A DNA stretch of 8,680 nt from Treponema sp. GTDB taxonomy: Bacteria > Spirochaetota > Spirochaetia > Treponematales > Treponemataceae. Where the stretch lies: assembly GCA_017622055.1 (NCBI GenBank), contig JAGARY010000068.1, positions 1 to 8,680 of the forward strand, in the 5' to 3' direction. Positions 6,697 to 8,680 of the stretch are shown here, piece by piece. Each line of letters opens with the position of its first letter. Position 1 is the stretch's first letter. The position numbers and the translations under genes were made by a program. The notes below the pieces were generated by a model. That model saw only the letters and a program-made list of their open reading frames with translations. It was not told the DNA's origin and made no database searches.

Positions 6697-7542
6697 ATGA
6701 AGAAAAAAATTCTATTATTTTTCACTTTGATTGCTTCTTTTAATTTATTTGCAAATCAGACAGAAAAAAAATCAAAAAAAATTGATTTAACTCCAACTAA
6801 TACAGTTTTTAAACTTGATTTACAAAAAGATGCTTTAATTTTAGGAAGTGCTCTTACATTAATTGCTACAGACATAATCTTAAGCAATATTGATAACAAT
6901 GTTGTTCATATAGATTCAAAATTAAACATAGACGAAGTAAATAAAATTGATAGAATTCTAATGCGACCATATTCAAAAAAATTTGATTTACTCGGAACTG
7001 GTTTTGAATTAGCAACAGCAATCACTCCTTTAGTTTTTCTTTCAGTGCCTACAACAGAATGGACAACAATTGCAGGAATGTACGCAGAAACAATGCTCTT
7101 TGCCTATGGATTTAAAGAATTAGCAAAAGCTGTTTTTGACAGACCTCGCCCATATATGTATTTTGACGATTTCCCTATTGAAGAAGTTCAAAAGGGCGAT
7201 TGGAATTCATCATTTTTTTCTGGACACACAACTCTTTCTTTTGCAGCAGCAACTTTTACAACTTACGTTTTTTGTAAATACAAGCCAGAATCAAAATGGA
7301 AGATTCCAGTTATTGCAACTTCATACACTTTAGCAGCAGCAACTGCCGCCATGAGAATTCTTAGTGGAAATCACTTTTTAACAGACGTAGCAATTGGTGC
7401 TGTAGTTGGTTCAATCACAGGTTTACTCATTCCATTTTGGCATTATGTAAATCCAGAAAATCCTATGGGTGTAATTGGAGATACAGATTCAGCATATTTA
7501 TCTGTTGCCCCAACCGCTTTGTGTTTTACAGTTAAATTATAA
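6697..7542 (+). CDS. Exported PAP2-superfamily phosphatase
   Basis: The 281-residue product starts with a signal peptide (basic KKK, hydrophobic core 5-18, likely cut after A19), so it acts beyond the inner membrane. All three PAP2 phosphatase motifs are present: K144-x6-RP at 151-152, SGH at 175-177 (with F instead of the usual P before it) and R220-x5-H226-x3-D230. These supply the phosphate-binding basic residues and the catalytic histidines (H226 as nucleophile by family analogy). Hydrophobic helices around 46-64, 104-140, 178-192, 204-220 and 228-246 suggest a membrane-bound enzyme. Family substrates include undecaprenyl pyrophosphate, phosphatidate and lipid A phosphates; the sequence does not tell which. 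It has its own promoter and an AGGA ribosome site six bases before the ATG. The next gene starts 4 bases after its stop, implying one transcript. Confidence 0.88.
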   Translation: MKKKILLFFTLIASFNLFANQTEKKSKKIDLTPTNTVFKLDLQKDALILGSALTLIATDIILSNIDNNVVHIDSKLNIDEVNKIDRILMRPYSKKFDLLGTGFELATAITPLVFLSVPTTEWTTIAGMYAETMLFAYGFKELAKAVFDRPRPYMYFDDFPIEEVQKGDWNSSFFSGHTTLSFAAATFTTYVFCKYKPESKWKIPVIATSYTLAAATAAMRILSGNHFLTDVAIGAVVGSITGLLIPFWHYVNPENPMGVIGDTDSAYLSVAPTALCFTVKL

Positions 7543-7546
7543 AATA

Positions 7547-8539
7547 ATGGCACAAAAGATCACTTTTCAAACATCAAAAATTATTAAACTAAATGATTTT
7601 TTAAGAAAAGAATTACCTCTTGAAGTTGCAAAAAAAATTGATTTAAAAGATTCTCAATGTGAATTTTCAAATTCAAAAATTAGACGGTTAATTTTAAGTG
7701 GTTGTGTTTTTGTAAATAATCAAAAAATGAATCGTCCAGCGTTTGAATTACGGGGCAATTCTTCAATTACAGTTTATTTTGATGCAGAAAAGTTTTTTTA
7801 TGAAAAGCAAACAAACGACATTGATTTTGTTCTAACAGAAAAAGATATTTTGTTTGAAGACCAAAACTTAATTTTTATAAATAAGCCAGCTTTTTTTCCT
7901 GTAGAAAAAACAATTGTGGAAGACAGAAAAAATCTTCATCAAGTTTTGGTTGATTATTTGTGGAAGCGATTCCCAGAACTTAGAAATCCACCTTATGTGG
8001 GAATTATGCACAGACTAGACAAAGACACTTCTGGAGTAATTGTTTTTACAAAAAATAGACCAGCAAATAAAATAATTTCAGAAACATTTCAAAATCATAA
8101 TTTAACAAAAGAATATATTGCAATTTGTCCTATTCCTACACAACAGACACAGCCTCACGCAAAATCGCAAAACATAAAAGTTGGAGATTCCTTTACAGTT
8201 GAAGGTTTTATGGGGCGAATTAGCGGAAAATCTTCCCAAGGAAAATGGGGCTTCATTTCTCAAAAAGATGGTGGGCAATTTTCAAAAACAGATTTTATTG
8301 TAGAATCAAAAGTAAAAGTTGAAGGTATAGAATGCTTAAAAATTAAATGCATTTTGTATACCGGCCGCACACATCAAATTCGAGTTCATCTTTCTAGCAA
8401 AGGCTTTTCAATTTTGGGAGACCAAATTTACGGAAACGAAAAATCAAAAGTCGGAAAACGGCTATATCTACACGCCTCTCGCTTGGCATTTACAAATGAA
8501 CTTGGAAAATATGATATAGAAAGTGAAGGTTTATTTTAA
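7547..8539 (+). CDS. RluA-family rRNA/tRNA pseudouridine synthase with S4 domain
   Basis: The 330-residue product isomerises uridine to pseudouridine in structured RNA. An S4 RNA-binding domain covers about 10-78 (SKIRRLILSGCVFVNN at 43-58). The catalytic domain follows, with INKPAFFPV (111-119), the active-site motif HRLDKDTSG (155-163; D158 is the catalytic aspartate by homology) and TGRTHQIRVH (272-281). LHASRLAF near the C-terminus is the usual closing strand, so the protein looks complete. The reading frame could start at 7475, but that would overlap the preceding gene by 68 bases and add 24 poorly conserved residues. ATG 7547 is 4 bases after the preceding stop and starts just before the S4 domain. 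No clear ribosome site is seen, so translation is probably coupled. RluA, RluC and RluD homologues modify different sites and cannot be told apart here, so no symbol is given. Confidence 0.92.
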   Translation: MAQKITFQTSKIIKLNDFLRKELPLEVAKKIDLKDSQCEFSNSKIRRLILSGCVFVNNQKMNRPAFELRGNSSITVYFDAEKFFYEKQTNDIDFVLTEKDILFEDQNLIFINKPAFFPVEKTIVEDRKNLHQVLVDYLWKRFPELRNPPYVGIMHRLDKDTSGVIVFTKNRPANKIISETFQNHNLTKEYIAICPIPTQQTQPHAKSQNIKVGDSFTVEGFMGRISGKSSQGKWGFISQKDGGQFSKTDFIVESKVKVEGIECLKIKCILYTGRTHQIRVHLSSKGFSILGDQIYGNEKSKVGKRLYLHASRLAFTNELGKYDIESEGLF

Positions 8540-8680
8540 GCACTTTGACTTAAAATATGATTGGGACTTTGTTGATAAGCTCACAGTCGAGTCGTGTCTG
8601 TCAAAGTGCGGTTGTGCTGCTAAAGAAAAGATTGTATCAAAATTGTTTTCGCTTTGCTCAACAATTTTGAAGTACGCAGA
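8523..8680 (+). CDS. Possible partial CDS running off the right edge (low confidence)
   Basis: A frame opens at GTG 8523 and stays open for 52 codons to the window end, overlapping the rluA 3' end by 17 bases. The peptide includes DWDFVDKLTVESCLSKCGC and is not recognised. The ribosome site is weak. Six of nine lysine codons are AAG, while neighbouring genes strongly prefer AAA, so this may be a repeat or foreign sequence rather than a native gene. Confidence 0.25.
   Translation, partial: MKVYFKHFDLKYDWDFVDKLTVESCLSKCGCAAKEKIVSKLFSLCSTILKYA
8540..8609. repeat. 10-bp inverted repeat flush with the rluA stop codon
   Basis: GCACTTTGAC (8540-8549) is perfectly mirrored by GTCAAAGTGC (8600-8609), with a 50-base loop. 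The left arm begins right after the stop codon. No T-run follows, so it does not look like an intrinsic terminator. Confidence 0.65.
8637..8670. repeat. 11-bp inverted repeat (hairpin) near the right edge
   Basis: TCAAAATTGTT (8637-8647) pairs perfectly with AACAATTTTGA (8660-8670) around a 12-nt loop. No T-run follows on either strand, so it is more like a hairpin of a dispersed repeat than a terminator. Confidence 0.65.

Noticed and set aside
7136..7333. 65-codon plus-strand open frame inside the PAP2 gene
   Set aside because: Out-of-frame shadow over the conserved phosphatase motifs.
7475..7546. N-terminal extension of the pseudouridine synthase
   Set aside because: Would overlap the PAP2 gene by 68 bases and encode non-family sequence; ATG 7547 fits the S4 domain start.
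8557..8670. 37-codon open frame starting at ATG 8557
   Set aside because: Short, no ribosome site, and in competition with a longer open frame; its sequence is shaped by the inverted repeats.

Overview
The window looks like a chromosomal segment of a low-GC (about 30% by eye), Gram-negative-type bacterium. A Treponema-like spirochaete is my best guess. The grounds are the AT-rich codon use, the Shine-Dalgarno-led genes, an AsnA-type asparagine synthetase, a stand-alone STAS regulator with a zinc ribbon, and poorly conserved membrane proteins. No rRNA or other decisive marker is present, so the lineage is an inference.

Layout. Bases 1-200 are non-coding and carry a dense, same-strand array of about ten DnaA-box-like 9-mers with near-helical spacing. 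This is the hallmark of a replication origin or a strong DnaA-titration site. A clean intrinsic terminator at 225-267 ends a leftward gene at 303-854, which encodes a STAS (anti-anti-sigma type) protein with a C-terminal CxxC...CxxC zinc ribbon. A divergent promoter region at 855-1025 drives that gene leftward and a two-gene membrane-protein unit rightward (1026-1994 and 2023-3858). Both proteins have three N-terminal and three C-terminal membrane segments around a soluble domain. The second carries TPR-like repeats and a C-terminal half that reads like the LptF/LptG (YjgP/YjgQ) permease family.

Next come two recognisable metabolic genes: apt (adenine salvage, 3943-4473) and asnA (ammonia-dependent asparagine synthesis, 4564-5592). 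Closely following asnA is 5613-6617, whose protein resembles the C-terminal part of B12-type radical SAM enzymes but lacks the Fe-S cysteine motif. A promoter at 6645-6673 starts a second unit: an exported PAP2-family phosphatase (6697-7542) and, 4 bases later, an RluA-family pseudouridine synthase with an S4 domain (7547-8539).

The last 140 bases differ in composition (closer to half GC) and contain two perfect inverted repeats plus an open frame running off the edge. They may be the start of a dispersed repeat or of another gene.

Every gene from 1026 onward points rightward, away from the DnaA-box cluster, as expected for leading-strand genes if the cluster is the origin. The most notable points are the putative origin, the LptF/G-like pair with a TPR insertion, and the cluster-less radical SAM relative beside asnA.
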